From: Ciona intestinalis
Lineage: Eukaryota; Chordata; Ascidiacea; Phlebobranchia; Cionidae
Assembly: GCF_000224145.3 (NCBI RefSeq)
Contig: NC_020179.2
Location: 550,571 to 614,570 of the forward strand
DNA: 64,000 bases
Direction: 5' to 3'
Shown in pieces: positions 31,302 through 42,813 of the stretch (within the stretch, counting starts at the first letter, position 1; every line of letters starts with the position of its first letter). The translations under genes were made by a program, and so were the position numbers. The notes under the pieces are model-generated. The model was given only the letters and a program-made list of their open reading frames with translations. It was not told where the DNA came from and searched no databases.

Positions 31302-34300
31302 TTATGTAGCACTCGTTTTTCTTTCTTTTAATTCCATTTCTTGTCTCAGCTTGTGGCATCTTTCCGAAAGTCGTGAACGGCTAGAAAATCTGTAACATTA
31401 AAGATGTATATAATGTATTGTATTGTTATACCAGAGTATAAATTTGCGACAAACTGTAGCGTTTTAAATACATAGACGTCATTGCAGGCTCCTATATAGA
31501 GCCATATTAAAACTGATATTGTGGCTAAACGGTATAATTTTTCATGTCGTATTTACTTGACTTTATGCTACCATAGAAGGACTGCATAAATTATAATGAG
31601 CCTTTTACCTGCTTGTTTTAGTAGATTGTAAACCAATGGTACCAAACTTTCGGTCTTTCCAGCGTTCCTATTACGAAACATTGATCAAACAAGGAAAGAA
31701 TAAATACATGGAAAAAATAGTATGGGTTAAATAGGTTATGCGAGCTAGTGTGCGGGAAGTGAAACAGACAGAACATGGAAACAAACAATTAGAGTTTGTT
31801 AATATTTTTACCTCCCGCCTTAATGCTGGCGCACCTTATAGAATCTAATTAATCAAAGGTTGTTCTAATAACGGTAAAAGATACATGCATGCTTGCTTGC
31901 ATTTTAACGAAAGGTTATGGGTTCGAGAATCGTCTCTACTACCATTGCGGGCGTATGTGTTCTTGGTTAAGATTAATTGTCAGCGATATACATAACAAAT
32001 GAAATACTCCACTCAAGCTAATCCGCACAAAGTTACATATATATATGGTAACTTGTAAGTGGGCACGATCGAGGTGTATAAAACAGAACACCCGTGCGAA
32101 AACAACTGTCGTTGCCCCAGCAGTCAAGCGAGGGTAAAACAATCTATTTTATTCATTGATTGCATTAGAAATCAAACCCCACCTGATGAAATTTGGTCGC
32201 ACAAGATGTAGAAGCACAGCACAGGAACACGTAGAGGAAACTGTCCCTGAACCTTTTGTTCATGAAGCAATATACGATCGGGTTAACGCAGGTGGATATG
32301 TAAGACAGCAACTGGAAACAATAAATCTTCAATTGAAATATTATTACATAAATATATACGATAACAATTGTCTTCGTATATGCTATAGCTATACAATTAT
32401 TACAAATAAATACAGACAGAACAATTGTCAAAAATCGAGACAAAAATCTATATACGGGCGATATAATATGGTCTATGAAAATAAAAACCACTGTAGGCTA
32501 TAACTCAATCGGTATAGGGGTAGCCTATATGCTGTGCACAGGAACAGAGGTAAGGTATTTACATGTATAATGGGCAGATCGCTATATAGCCTAAATTTCA
32601 GGTCCCATATGGCATGCCTCACTGTTCGACCTCATCTATATAAATCATATTAGAATATTTACATGAACGATATGAATGCTTCCCTCCAAAGCAAACATTG
32701 CTCTCTTGGGTTCAAATGCTCTCCATGCATTTATAACGTATAAAGGTGTCCAGCAGACAAAATAAAGAACCTACACAAAAGGGAAGGTAAAGGAATTTTT
32801 TTTGGAATAGTAGGGTGGATGAAGATGTGACACCTCTTCATTCTATTTTCTCGTCCCATTTGGTAGAATACAAAGAACATTCAAAGAATTATAAAATCGC
32901 ATCCTCACGACTTCTATGGACCGTTGTTAATTGTTTAAAACAAGGTCGGGATATTTGGACATTATGTGCTAAAGGTGTCCCATCTTTCCCCACATCCTAG
33001 TATATATAATGTGAACACAGACTGTAGCTATATACGACCGCTATACAGCTCTTTAGGCTTAAGGATAATATGAACCTATTTTAAACGTATGGTTTGACGA
33101 TTCTTACCACAATGACAATAAACATCTGGATGACCCTTTTCTTTGCTTTCCATCGAGCCAATGCACGATTCGCACGTTCGTTCTGTTCTCGTTTTGACCG
33201 TAAGAGAAATGGTGAAGTGTTGCATTCGCTGCTCTTTACAAGCATTGTAACTGCGGAAGGCTGCAGAAACTGAAGTAAATATGAAACTTTAAACTGAGCA
33301 AATATGAAATAAATATGAAGCCCGTTATACAAATACCTACGGAATAATATTGTATCTCAGTGGGTTGTCTAAATTTTTAGCCACATAATCTAAAAAAGAA
33401 AGACATCTCCCCAAATAACTACTTATAAAGCTACGTAGCCTACAACTCGTAAGCGGCCGCGAGGTGTATGAAACAGAACACACGTGTTGTAACGGCCGTC
33501 CCTACCCGCCACGCGGGAGCAAATACGTTACATTCATTCATTCACCTCTCCGTTGACTCTAGCAATCGCAGGGCTATTAACCGTCGAAGGGGAGCCCATA
33601 ACTTTACTGTCGCATGGTAGCCGTGGTGACGAGACGCAAATGCCGTCTCCATTGCTTGTACAAGCAGCAGGTACGTAGTCGGAACTCGACCCAAGTCTTC
33701 CCCCTGTGATGTGAAAAATATCACTGTTGTATAGTTAGGATGGGGGGAAACGGGATTCTTTATTCTGTTGTATCGTCCCTTTAGTAGTAAACAACGAACA
33801 TTTAAGGAATTATAAAACTGTATACGACTCCCATAGACCGTTGTTAATTGTTTAAAACACGATCAGGATATTTGAATATTATGGGTTAAAGGTTTTCCAT
33901 CTACCCCCACACTACTATGTCATAATATAATAATCAGTATTATGAAATGTACGTTACTGTCCTTGCTTCTAAACCGAAGTTGGTTTATATTGACGATTTA
34001 ACTGAATAAATGTCCGGCGCCGTGGCATAGTGGTTAGCGCGCCTGCCTGTAACAAGAGGTAATGGGTTCAAGGATCGACGCTGCTACCATTGTGGGCGTA
34101 TGTGTCCTTGGGCAAACCACTTTACCAATGAAATTTGCTATGTAAATATAATCTTAAATCACCCACAAAGTAACATACATGGTATTAATGGTATACGTTC
34201 AAATGTATGTAGAACTGAACAGTCTCCAATTTGTAGTTAGATTGCTCAGGAAATAGATTTAAAATCATTCAGTCTACAAGCGAAATTTATCTATTTATAA

Positions 34301-37300
34301 AACCTGACCAACAAATTGCCGTTTTATTGCATGGTACGAGGGGGCGAGTGGTTGATCTATTGTAATTAAATCCCGAAGAGGCGCAAGGTATTAGCCGGCC
34401 CAGCAGTTGAGAGGGCTTGTAAGTATCAGCGATTAGAACACAATGGCATCTTGCTCGCCTAATCTCAAGCGTTTGCGCTTTTCAAGCGGCGGTATCGATC
34501 GCCGACCACCGAATGAAGCTTTCCACGCTTAAGTTGCTTAAAATCGACCCCATTTTAAAAGCAGGCATTCAAGAAAATCTGGGCTTCGCAATTTGTTGGC
34601 GTTGTTAAACCGCACATCTTGACAGGTATGACGTAAAACTGTCATCTGCCAAGCGAGATCTATTCAAAAATGATGCTTTGTGTCGTAATAATAAACTGTA
34701 TATAGTGGGGGGGGGGGAAGATGGGCACTTATAGCACATAATATCCAAATATCCTGATTGTGTTTTAAACAATTAACAACGGTCTATTGGAGCTGTTAGG
34801 ATACGGTTTTATAATTTTTTGAATGGTCTTTCTTTACTATCAAATGGGCCGAGGAAACAGAATGAAAAAGTGTCCCGTCTTCTCCTATCCTACTATACAA
34901 TGACTTTTAATTCTTTTCATTAACAATTGGAATAAGTATTTATCTTAACCTGAAAACGTAAAAACAACTAATATTAAAACTGTAGTTTTTGTGGATTTTA
35001 AACTGCACTGCATATACCCTGCAACGGTAGCGGCAGTAGAAAATCAGCAACCAAATGTACAATTTGAAAGCGGGCACGAGTTGTATGAAACAAAACACCC
35101 GTGTTACAATTCCTGTCGTTGCCCTGTCACGCGAGGAAAAATAGGTGTCGTTCCTACATTCATTTTTTTACCTGCTGTGTTCCGGAAACTTGAATCCAGT
35201 TTAAACCGGTTCAAGATATCCCAGCATATCTTTGTGTACGTCATAATCATAACGACCCCGGGGATGCAAAACATGGACGCCAGAAGAAAAAGATACCTAA
35301 AGTATGAAGTAGAGGGGATTTATTCTTAGTGCGTATATCTGCACATACTATAATCGACTTTGCTTATAGCATTTCCAGACCATGCAGTAGGGTGGGGGAG
35401 ATAGGACACCTTTTTATTCTATTTTCTCCTTCTCTTTGAGAGTAAACAATGAACATTCAAAGAATTATGAAACCATATCCTCACGACTCCCATAAACCGT
35501 TGCTAATTCTTTGAAACACGATCATGATATTTGGATATTAAGTACCAAAGGTGTCCTATATTACCCCGCAGTACAATAGGTTGTAACTTGTAAGCGTGCA
35601 CGGAACACCCGTGTAAAAACGCCTATCTTTGCCCCGTAGTGCGAGTATAAATAAGTTGCATACATTGATATATTGCTTAATACAACGTAATCTCTTTCTC
35701 GTAATATCCAAACTTACCATGCTTGGTTGGTAATACGGTTTGGAAAAGTCATTCTGCAAGCAGGCGAGCATCGACCGATCTTCACTATTGGGATGTTGCT
35801 TAGATTACTAAAGACAAGTGTTGGAGAAACAAGGATGAAACTAGAAATCCAAATCCCACAAATAACCTGGAAACGTAAAATAAACTTATTATCATAATAT
35901 AGTAGGGTGGGGAAAGATGGGACATCTTTTCGTTCCATTTTCTCGTCCAATTTGGTAGTAAACAAAGAACATCCAAAGAAATGTAAAGCCGTGTCCCTTA
36001 TAACGGCCCCTATATACCGTTGTTAATTGTTTAACACACGATCAGGATATTTGGATAATGTTCTAAAGTGTCCCGTCTTCCCCCACTCTACTGTATAATA
36101 TTCAAATACCCTGATCGTGTTTTAAACAATTAACAACAGTCTAAGTGAGTCATGAAGATGCGGTTGTAACGGTTCGATTTTTTACCCAGTAATACTCGCT
36201 TAAGACTATAACGAGATAATTTTATGAAAGACGGGATTTGGATATCTAAACATGTTTCTGGTTTGTATCATGAATTATGGAAAAATTTAAACATTTTGGT
36301 TTGTAAGTCGGTTTAATCTGACAATATGGTATTACTTTAACATACATAATTCAAAAGTACGGGAACCGCTCAAGTTGTGTGTTTGAAGCATGGCGCCCTC
36401 TATAGAGGCTTATAGAGGGCGCCATGGATTGAAGTAATTTGTGGAGATTTTACCTTGATAGCATGCTTTCTAGTCTGCCAGACACGGGATTTCAAGGGAT
36501 GGCAGATTGAACTGTATCTTTCCAAAGAGAGGGCGAGAAGTGTGAATGTAGATACGGACACGGAAGCCGCTGTAACAAAACGGGGAAGATTTAAATATAA
36601 CTTTCATGAAAATACGTTTTGTCGTATATAGAAATAAAAAAATGGTTTAAAAAGTTTATGAGTTGGTTTAAATAGTTTTTTGTATAGTTCGTTGAATTTG
36701 ATTTTTGTCGTTTACGCATTCCGTAGTAGCGCTTAATCCTGAATGTTATTTCGTTACAAGAATTGTCCAACTTCACATGAGTACTGGATCAAGTCCGGAT
36801 TCAGGTTATTTATCGCAGTTACTTCAATTCGGCTTACCCATAAAATAGGGGATTGCTTTGCACAATATTTCACCAAAGATGAAACGTTTAAGAATCTGCC
36901 CAACCAGCGAAACGGGCATGCAGCAGACGGCGAGTAGCAGGTCACTCACTGCCAAACTGAGCAAAAAGCAGTTTGTGACAGTGCGCATGCGCGGGTTGAG
37001 AGCTAGAGTCACAACTACCAGTATGTTGCCCACCATTGCCATACAGAACACGATCATGTACAAACAAATGCTTGCGACTTCTTTGTCTGAAATTAAAGTA
37101 CAGGAGTTTGGTTATGGGTTTAGTAGCCACGCTTCTTTTTATTCGTCATGGTGTGCGTATATGTTTTTTTTTCCGTACACGGCGTGTGGTTGTCGTTTTA
37201 CCGCTTACTTCTTTTTCTTCGCCAATCGTCGATTAAATTAATCGGATTTTCGTTACTGTATTCCAAGACATAACAAGAAATGTTTTGTGTTATATATTAC

Positions 37301-38626
37301 ACGCCAATACTTTATAATGTAACGTTTTTTCTGTTTGTAAAATTTCATTCTTTTCGTCGCCTTTTGTATGCGGCCTAATCAGGACTAGAATTCTAAATCC
37401 AGAGCTTTTGGGACTTTAGCTCTGCTTTTCGAAATTGGTCTTTCTGTCATTCTCCGTATAATAACAGCTTATACGAAATCCATGCGGTAGTGCGTAACAT
37501 CTGTAGGATTTGTGACTAAGACCCTAAATCTCAAAACACGACAACAAAAGTTTGCCTCTTCAAAAATCGACTTCAACCTTTGCAAAAATTTAAAGAGGTA
37601 TATATAGAGGTAAAAGCTAAGGGTGTGCTTTCGTTTGTATTGTTGTTGTTTTTGCAGCGATGCTAAAATAATTGGAAAACTTAATAACCAGCAATTTGTA
37701 TGTCAAATCTAAACATCGGAATGTTCTTTATTTGCATTTTTTTACATTTTTTATTCTGGCAAGCTATACTTAGATAAGAAAACAATCAGGTTTTAATTGT
37801 TTACCAGTCTACATATCTATATACGATACAAGCTAATCAAAAGTACGGTTCGTGTTTTTGTAGAAACATTTATTTTCCAATCACATCTTTAGTTGTTAAA
37901 CCAACTAAAACTTACTGTTAGTTTGTTGGGTTTAACAGCTGCAATTTTAATTTTAACTTTTTGTTAACCCTGAGCGTGTGTTAAAGACTCTCCGCGTTTA
38001 TCATTAATTCACTTTCTTTCGTTGCTTTAATAACTTTGATATTCGCTCTATCGTATTATTGATGGCTTAGAATAAAAATTAGAGTATACTTATATGTATT
38101 TTTAATTTCAGGCACACAAAGCGAAAAAGGCAAATGTTTGGATATAGTTCGCATGAAAATTAAAAAACTTTTAATCAAGGAATAAAATATTCTTCATTAA
38201 AAACAAATCGACCTACTTCCGTGAAGGTAAATCAATTTAGAACAGTTTAATGCAACTCAAGCATAGCTGTCGATCAATTTAACGACGGAAATTTGGGTCG
38301 TCGCAATCACATAAAAGCGAAACAAATTTAAATACTTGCCGCACACCGTTGTATAAACAACAATACGAAGTAAATAATAATAAAATTTAGTGGCTTATCT
38401 GGTATTAAAACGTAGTATATTTTCGTCCGCTAAAAACTAAAACCCTTAATATATGTGCATTATCGTATTTACCTGTAAGTTGCGAGAAGTTGCTTTCATA
38501 AGAAATTGTCGAGTTATGAAAGATTTTGAAACTTCCTCTCATTTCCACCAATGTTGTTCCATAACAGGTGAATCTTGCATGCGTGGTGGAAGGAGCAGAC
38601 GTAACGTTTATCTCACTCTCCATCAT
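31302..38626 (-). CDS. Cholecystokinin/cionin-type G-protein-coupled receptor
   Basis: Plasma-membrane receptor of the CCK/gastrin family; in Ciona the ligand would be the sulphated peptide cionin. Eleven exons: 38473-38626, 36838-37086, 36454-36569, 35718-35866, 35172-35296, 33546-33703, 33108-33260, 32669-32770, 32183-32311, 31609-31667, 31302-31389. All in phase, 493 aa. N-terminus with NVT, NST and NFS sequons; TM1-TM2 with LSLAVSDLLLAVCCMP; TM3 ending in ERY (151-153); TM5 FCIPGVVMIM; long loop 3; TM6 with CWTP (374-377); TM7 with NPIVY (412-416); Cys-rich LCCASTSC after helix 8, likely palmitoylated. KSRVWQT and NAWRAF are hallmarks of CCK receptors. Exon 7 has two in-frame acceptors 9 nt apart. 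Two cionin receptors are known in Ciona; which one this is cannot be told from the sequence alone. Confidence 0.93.
31905..32160 (+). repeat. SINE copy
   Basis: Head part GGTTATGGGTTCGAGAATCG with B box, CCATTGCGGGCGTATGTGTT, then the tail with GGGCACGATCGAGGTGTATA and ATTCATTGATTG. It abuts the receptor exon that carries TM7. Confidence 0.7.
32808..33003 (-). mobile_element. MITE-A copy
   Basis: Ends AGTAGGGTGGATGAAGATG and CATCTTTCCCCACATCCTAG. It begins 38 bp upstream of the receptor TM6 exon, within the intron. Confidence 0.82.
33425..33545 (+). repeat. SINE tail copy
   Basis: AACTCGTAAGCGGCCGCGAG to CATTCATTCATTCA. It ends right at the donor of the receptor loop-3 exon. Confidence 0.65.
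33731..33918 (-). mobile_element. MITE-A copy
   Basis: Ends TAGTTAGGATGGGGGGAAAC and CTACCCCCACACTACTA; the core is complete. Confidence 0.8.
34012..34200 (+). repeat. SINE copy with good tRNA-like head
   Basis: GCCGTGGCATAGTGGTTAGC (A-box region) and GGGTTCAAGGATCGACGC (B-box region), followed by the middle block; the tail is lost. It shows the pol III promoter layout best. Confidence 0.75.
34699..34897 (+). mobile_element. MITE-A copy
   Basis: Left end has an expanded G run (TAGTGGGGGGGGGGAAGATG); right end GTCTTCTCCTATCCTACTA. Confidence 0.8.
35060..35165 (+). repeat. SINE tail copy
   Basis: GAAAGCGGGCACGAGTTGTA to CCTACATTCATT, running into the receptor TM5 exon donor at 35172. Confidence 0.6.
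35386..35577 (-). mobile_element. MITE-A copy
   Basis: CAGTAGGGTGGGGGAGATAG on the left; the right end is worn (CTATATTACCCCGCAGTACA). Confidence 0.78.
35578..35670 (+). repeat. SINE tail copy
   Basis: Directly adjoins the previous MITE; AACTTGTAAGCGTGCACGGA to GTTGCATACATTGAT. Confidence 0.55.
35897..36095 (-). mobile_element. MITE-A copy
   Basis: AGTAGGGTGGGGAAAGATGG and CTTCCCCCACTCTACTGTA. Starts 31 bp upstream of the TM4 exon acceptor of the receptor. Confidence 0.83.
36096..36180 (+). repeat. Half MITE-A copy in opposite orientation
   Basis: The core TTCAAATACCCTGATCGTGT runs on from the preceding copy but points the other way, so the pair forms an inverted arrangement. Confidence 0.6.
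36389..36426. repeat. Perfect 16-bp hairpin in receptor intron
   Basis: CATGGCGCCCTCTATA, a 6-nt spacer GAGGCT, then the exact complement. It lies 27 nt inside the intron behind receptor exon 3. Confidence 0.9.
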
Positions 38627-40037
38627 AGCATATATAAAGCTAAATACATACAATTATACAACAAACGAATTTTTAAATGTCTGGTCACTATAAAATCTTC
38701 CTGCTTGCAAAAACAACAAAATTATTTCTCAAAATTTCATTATATAACATAATTGTTATTATTTCTTCGAATACACAATAAAAAGATCGTTGTTTAAAAC
38801 AAATAAGAGGAATTAACAGCAAAACGACGGGCGTAAAACATGCTACGGGTGAAATAACTTTAGAAAAACTGTCAAATAAAAGCATGCAGCTAAACCCACT
38901 TTTCAAACGTTTATACACTTTCTATAGTTTTAAACAAAACATGCAAACTTCTGAAACTTATAAAAACTTCCATACTTCAACTTTGAACTGTTTAACAATA
39001 TATAATTTTGGAATCCATCTGCTGATATATACATTGAACAGAGTCACGACCTATACAGCATCGTAGCGCGTGGACTGACCGTGTAAATTGCTTTCAGAAT
39101 AATCCGCACAGCGCATGTCTATCTCGAGAACAAATCAAAATAAATCCGCCCGCAATTTAGGTGTCGCCTCAAGAGAACAAACGCCTTCTGGTCTCAATTA
39201 TGTTCGTCTTGTAAGTTTCTGCCTTTTTCTCTCATTTTTTCTGCGCGTGCCTACACAAATATAAAGTCTTAGGCAAAATGTATGGTAGGGTGGGGTAAGA
39301 TGGGACACCTATATCACATATTGTCTGAACATTCTGATCGTGTTTTAAACAATTACCAATGGCCTATGGGAGTCGTGAGACTGTATTTGTTTAAATGTTC
39401 TTTATTTACTACCAAATCCGACGAGAAAATAAAATGAAAAAGTGTCCCATCTTCCCCCACCTTATTATATAGTAAAAATCATAGTCTGTCGATCGGCATC
39501 TCATATATATCAATAAATAATTAATTATCACTATATTCTATCATGTACATATAACATATAGAATACTTGGTATCGTGATAAAAGTCTACAGCAGTCTGCG
39601 TGCTTTTTGCATGCGATTTTATCTAAAGGAAGACAACACCGGGCGTAATCAACATCATAATTATCTACGTCCGTCACTTCTAAGCAGTGGCCATGACGTA
39701 CATCGTTCCCAAGGGCAAGCAATTTACATTAAACGACTGTGGTTTAATTTGGTTAAGTTTTGATTAAGAGACCGGTCGTACAGAAATAGGTGTCCTAACT
39801 CACTTTATAATGACAGCTTAACTTAAACCAGAATGTCATTTAAGGTCCTACAAGTACAAAACGTTTTGTAATTATTCATTTATTTCGAGAGTATTGTACA
39901 GAATGAAAAGAAGAGAAAGAATAATCTATATAGTGATTGTTTAATCTAAAACAAAGCAGATAAACTAGAACCGAAAAAAGGCAGAAAAACGAAAAAAAGA
40001 TAAAATGAATCAACCATGGTTTAAAGTCATTAGCACT
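38627..40037. other. Intergenic, upstream of the receptor gene
   Basis: About 1.4 kb with one MITE-A copy; probably contains the receptor promoter. The short frames look random. Confidence 0.4.
39281..39472 (+). mobile_element. MITE-A copy
   Basis: GGTAGGGTGGGGTAAGATGG and CATCTTCCCCCACCTTATTA; ~650 bp upstream of the receptor start codon. Confidence 0.83.
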
Positions 40038-41695
40038 TTAACAGTTGACGGATTTTCGTCGCTGTTTTAGTTTTACTAGCGAAGCCTGGATACTGGTGAC
40101 GTCATTATCGTCATCGGTTGATTCTTTACGTCTGTTTTCTCGAATTGGGGGAAGCGATAAACGTCTGCTGCTAGCTTTGTGCCTGACAATCACAACGTAA
40201 ATTATGAAAGTAGTTTTTTTCCAAATAGACGAATAAAAAAATGAATGTATAACTCGTTTATCCTCGCATGACGGGGCAACGACACTCGTCATAACACGTG
40301 TGTTCATACACCTCGTGCCCGCTTACGAGTTACCATGTATGTTACTTTGTGGTAATTATGTTTTGTTATTATATTTCTTATAAACACAGATAACCTACGT
40401 ATAAGCAAACGCTATGACTTTAAATGCCCATTAGTTTAATATAAACTTACTTTTTACTGTCACGGCCTTTCTTTTTCCCCACCAACAAAACCCCTACGTC
40501 ATCGTCGTCTGACGAAATATCATCAGAGTCGATGCTGTGGCGCCGTCTACCGGTAGGCCGCGGTATCTGGGGCGGTTTCTTTCTTGAGAGAACTCTTGCG
40601 GCGTTTGTTGTCCACGGGTGAACTGTACGAACAGGTACGGGGTTTCCCTCACAAGCTGGACTTACAGAACTTACAATCAACCTAAAGATTAACACGAAAT
40701 TGGTTATCCCCCCGTTTAAATCAAAAAATTATATGTGCTATAAATAGTGCGCTGGCGAGCCCAGAGGTTACGGGGTCGAGGCTTGATGCTGCTGGCATTG
40801 TAGGCGTTTCAGGCAAGATCTGTGGACTCTTCTCAAAACAGTTACCCACATAGTTACATACTTGGTAACTCGTATAAACGGGCACGAGGGGTATGAATAG
40901 AAACACGCGACTGCTGTTGCCCCACCGTGTGAGGATATATAACTTACATTCATTCATTAATGCGGTGCTGACTATAATCCTTTTAATTTTAAACTTCTTG
41001 ATATTTTTAAAAACCCTAAGCCTACATCACAACACGTCGTATAAGCAACAGCATGGGGCAATGGAATCCTCTATGCCTGTGTTTCTAGATAAACAAAAAA
41101 CTCTGATGTTAAAATCGACCCCCACCACCTCTGGGATGTTTCCTCCAGTTTCTTCTTCTTGTAATCCACAGGAGCAAACGACATCTTCCTCGGAGGTTGT
41201 ATGAGCATCTTTATGTGACGGTTTTCCTCTTTTTTCATCTTAACTCCCATCTGCATATAAAACGATGTATTTACCATTTATTAAAACGATTAAATCTACA
41301 ATTTTATCAACTCAATACAGCAAACGCTTCTGTTAAACCAATATTATTGGCAATATAGTTCTGCGAACTTTAGGTTTTATTACAAGACCAAAAACAATCC
41401 AAGAAATAATCATACGAAAAGTTACATATTTGTTACTCGTAAGCACTGGGTACATTCAAATTTGCGCGCTTTGCATATTCTATTTGCAACTTACGTTTGT
41501 AATGCCGGTTGAAGACTTAAGTCGTTGTAAAAAGTTTAACGTCGCTTGTCCATCGATCTTAAGTTTTTCCAGCTTTTTCTCGACATCATGCGACATCGAC
41601 AGTAAATTTTCGCTCAATCTTTTCTCGTTAGTCCTGTTTAGTTCTCTGGCTTTTGCCAAAGCCGAGCTTTCTTTTAATTGGCATCCTTCTGACAT
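40038..41695 (-). CDS. Basic protein of unknown function, four exons
   Basis: Not recognised. Exons 41495-41695, 41129-41250, 40451-40681 and 40038-40182 join in phase to 232 aa. The N-terminal ~67 residues are charged and look helical, possibly coiled coil (heptad-like Leu spacing in EKKLEKLKIDGQATLNFLQRL). The middle is Lys-rich (YKKKKLEE). Then comes a Pro/Arg stretch followed by an acidic Ser-Asp run (DSDDISSDDDD) and basic segments that could act as nuclear localisation signals (GRRRH, GKKKG, KQRRKS). No signal peptide, membrane segment or known domain is visible. The start is the first ATG after an in-frame stop. Junction phases (0, 2, 2) all match, which supports a real gene. A DNA- or cytoskeleton-linked role is only a guess. 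Confidence 0.7.
40242..40350 (-). repeat. SINE tail copy
   Basis: AACTCGTTTATCCTCGCATG to CGAGTTACCATGTATGTTAC, in the last intron of the basic-protein gene. Confidence 0.65.
40745..40970 (+). repeat. SINE copy
   Basis: Head GCGAGCCCAGAGGTTACGGG with GGTCGAGGCTTGATGCTG; middle and tail to CATTCATTAATG. It fills most of the intron upstream of the third exon of the basic-protein gene. Confidence 0.72.
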
Positions 41696-42179
41696 TGCAA
41701 TTCTTCGGCAACTAATGCGTGGTAAAACTGACTATCAAAGCCACTTTATCAGTGCAGACTACATCGGAGTCTTGGATCCGGCGAACTATTAAATGATTTA
41801 GTTCTGAGTGTATTTGCTGCAAGCAATGTACTTGAGCATTCCAATTACCACTTAGCGCAGCGCTTTGTGCTTCTGGCGTAGGAGGAGCCTCGCCTGAACA
41901 AGCCTAAGCCTCTAGTTAAAATGGAACCGTACTGGGTCGTGGGTCAGTCAAGTGTAGACTCTATTGTTTAATCCTGGCGGTAATGAGCGAAAGGTTCCGG
42001 GTTGAAATAGAAGTACATAGTCAGCCAACTTGGAGCCGTGACAAGTGGGTACTCACAACGAAAGTGATTTGTTTGTCTCGTGTCAAAGCTTTGTGATAAA
42101 TCCTGGGAACCGCACAACTAAATTCTATTGTTATTTATTCAAAGCTTATTTACAGGCAAAAACTGTTGCGGACAGTCAC

Positions 42180-42371
42180 ATAGTAGGGTGGGGAAGATGG
42201 GACACTTTTCATGCTGTTTTCTCGTCCCATTTGGTAATAAACAAAGAACATTTAAATAATTATAAAACTATATCCCCACGACTCCCATACACCGTTGTTA
42301 ATTGTTTAAAACGCGATCAGGGTGTTTATGTATTATTTGCCAAAGGTGTCCCATCTTTCCCCACTCTTACT
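42180..42371 (-). mobile_element. MITE-A copy
   Basis: TAGTAGGGTGGGGAAGATGG and CATCTTTCCCCACTCTTAC. Confidence 0.85.
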
Positions 42372-42669
42372 AACTAATTCTAAAATTCTAAAAAAAATCT
42401 TTACTGGCATTTCATTACAGTGCAAAGGTTTTGACTTCTCGTCTTCATCAGGTTAAAAAAATGATGATGTTACTGAATCAATTGCCAAAACTGCTGAATT
42501 GGGATTTAGGAATTTATTTTACGATAAAACTACTTTGCTTTTGCCGTTATAATATATCAAAAAGCAGAAAACTTATTTACACTTTTAGAATTTTAAAATT
42601 CATTTAAAACACTAGTAAAATATAAAAATTGTAGTTAACACATTATAAAAAATGTTTTTTTAAATTACA

Positions 42670-42745
42670 TTGGTTGAACCCATTAGACTACGGTTAACAC
42701 TTCGTTTTCTGGCCACGCGAGAATAAACAAGTTACAATCAATTAT
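42670..42745 (+). repeat. SINE tail fragment
   Basis: CGTTTTCTGGCCACGCGAGA followed by ATAAACAAGTTACA; it lies just past the Patched-like stop codon. Confidence 0.45.
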
Positions 42746-42813
42746 CCAAATAACTAAACTTGTTTAACAATAAAAATGTCATCAATAACCGTATTTTCAT
42801 AACTATGTAAGCA

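Larger units (their letters stand above)
41696..42813. other. Intergenic, Patched-like 3' end to basic-protein gene
   Basis: 1.1 kb with one MITE-A copy and one SINE fragment; otherwise AT-rich and featureless. Confidence 0.4.

Noticed and set aside
32156-32503. 115-codon plus-strand frame
   Set aside because: Antisense to the receptor TM7 exon and part of the SINE next to it.
35386-36095. Closely spaced repeats considered as a CRISPR or satellite array
   Set aside because: Spacing and orientation vary, units have transposon-type inverted ends, and the host is an animal.
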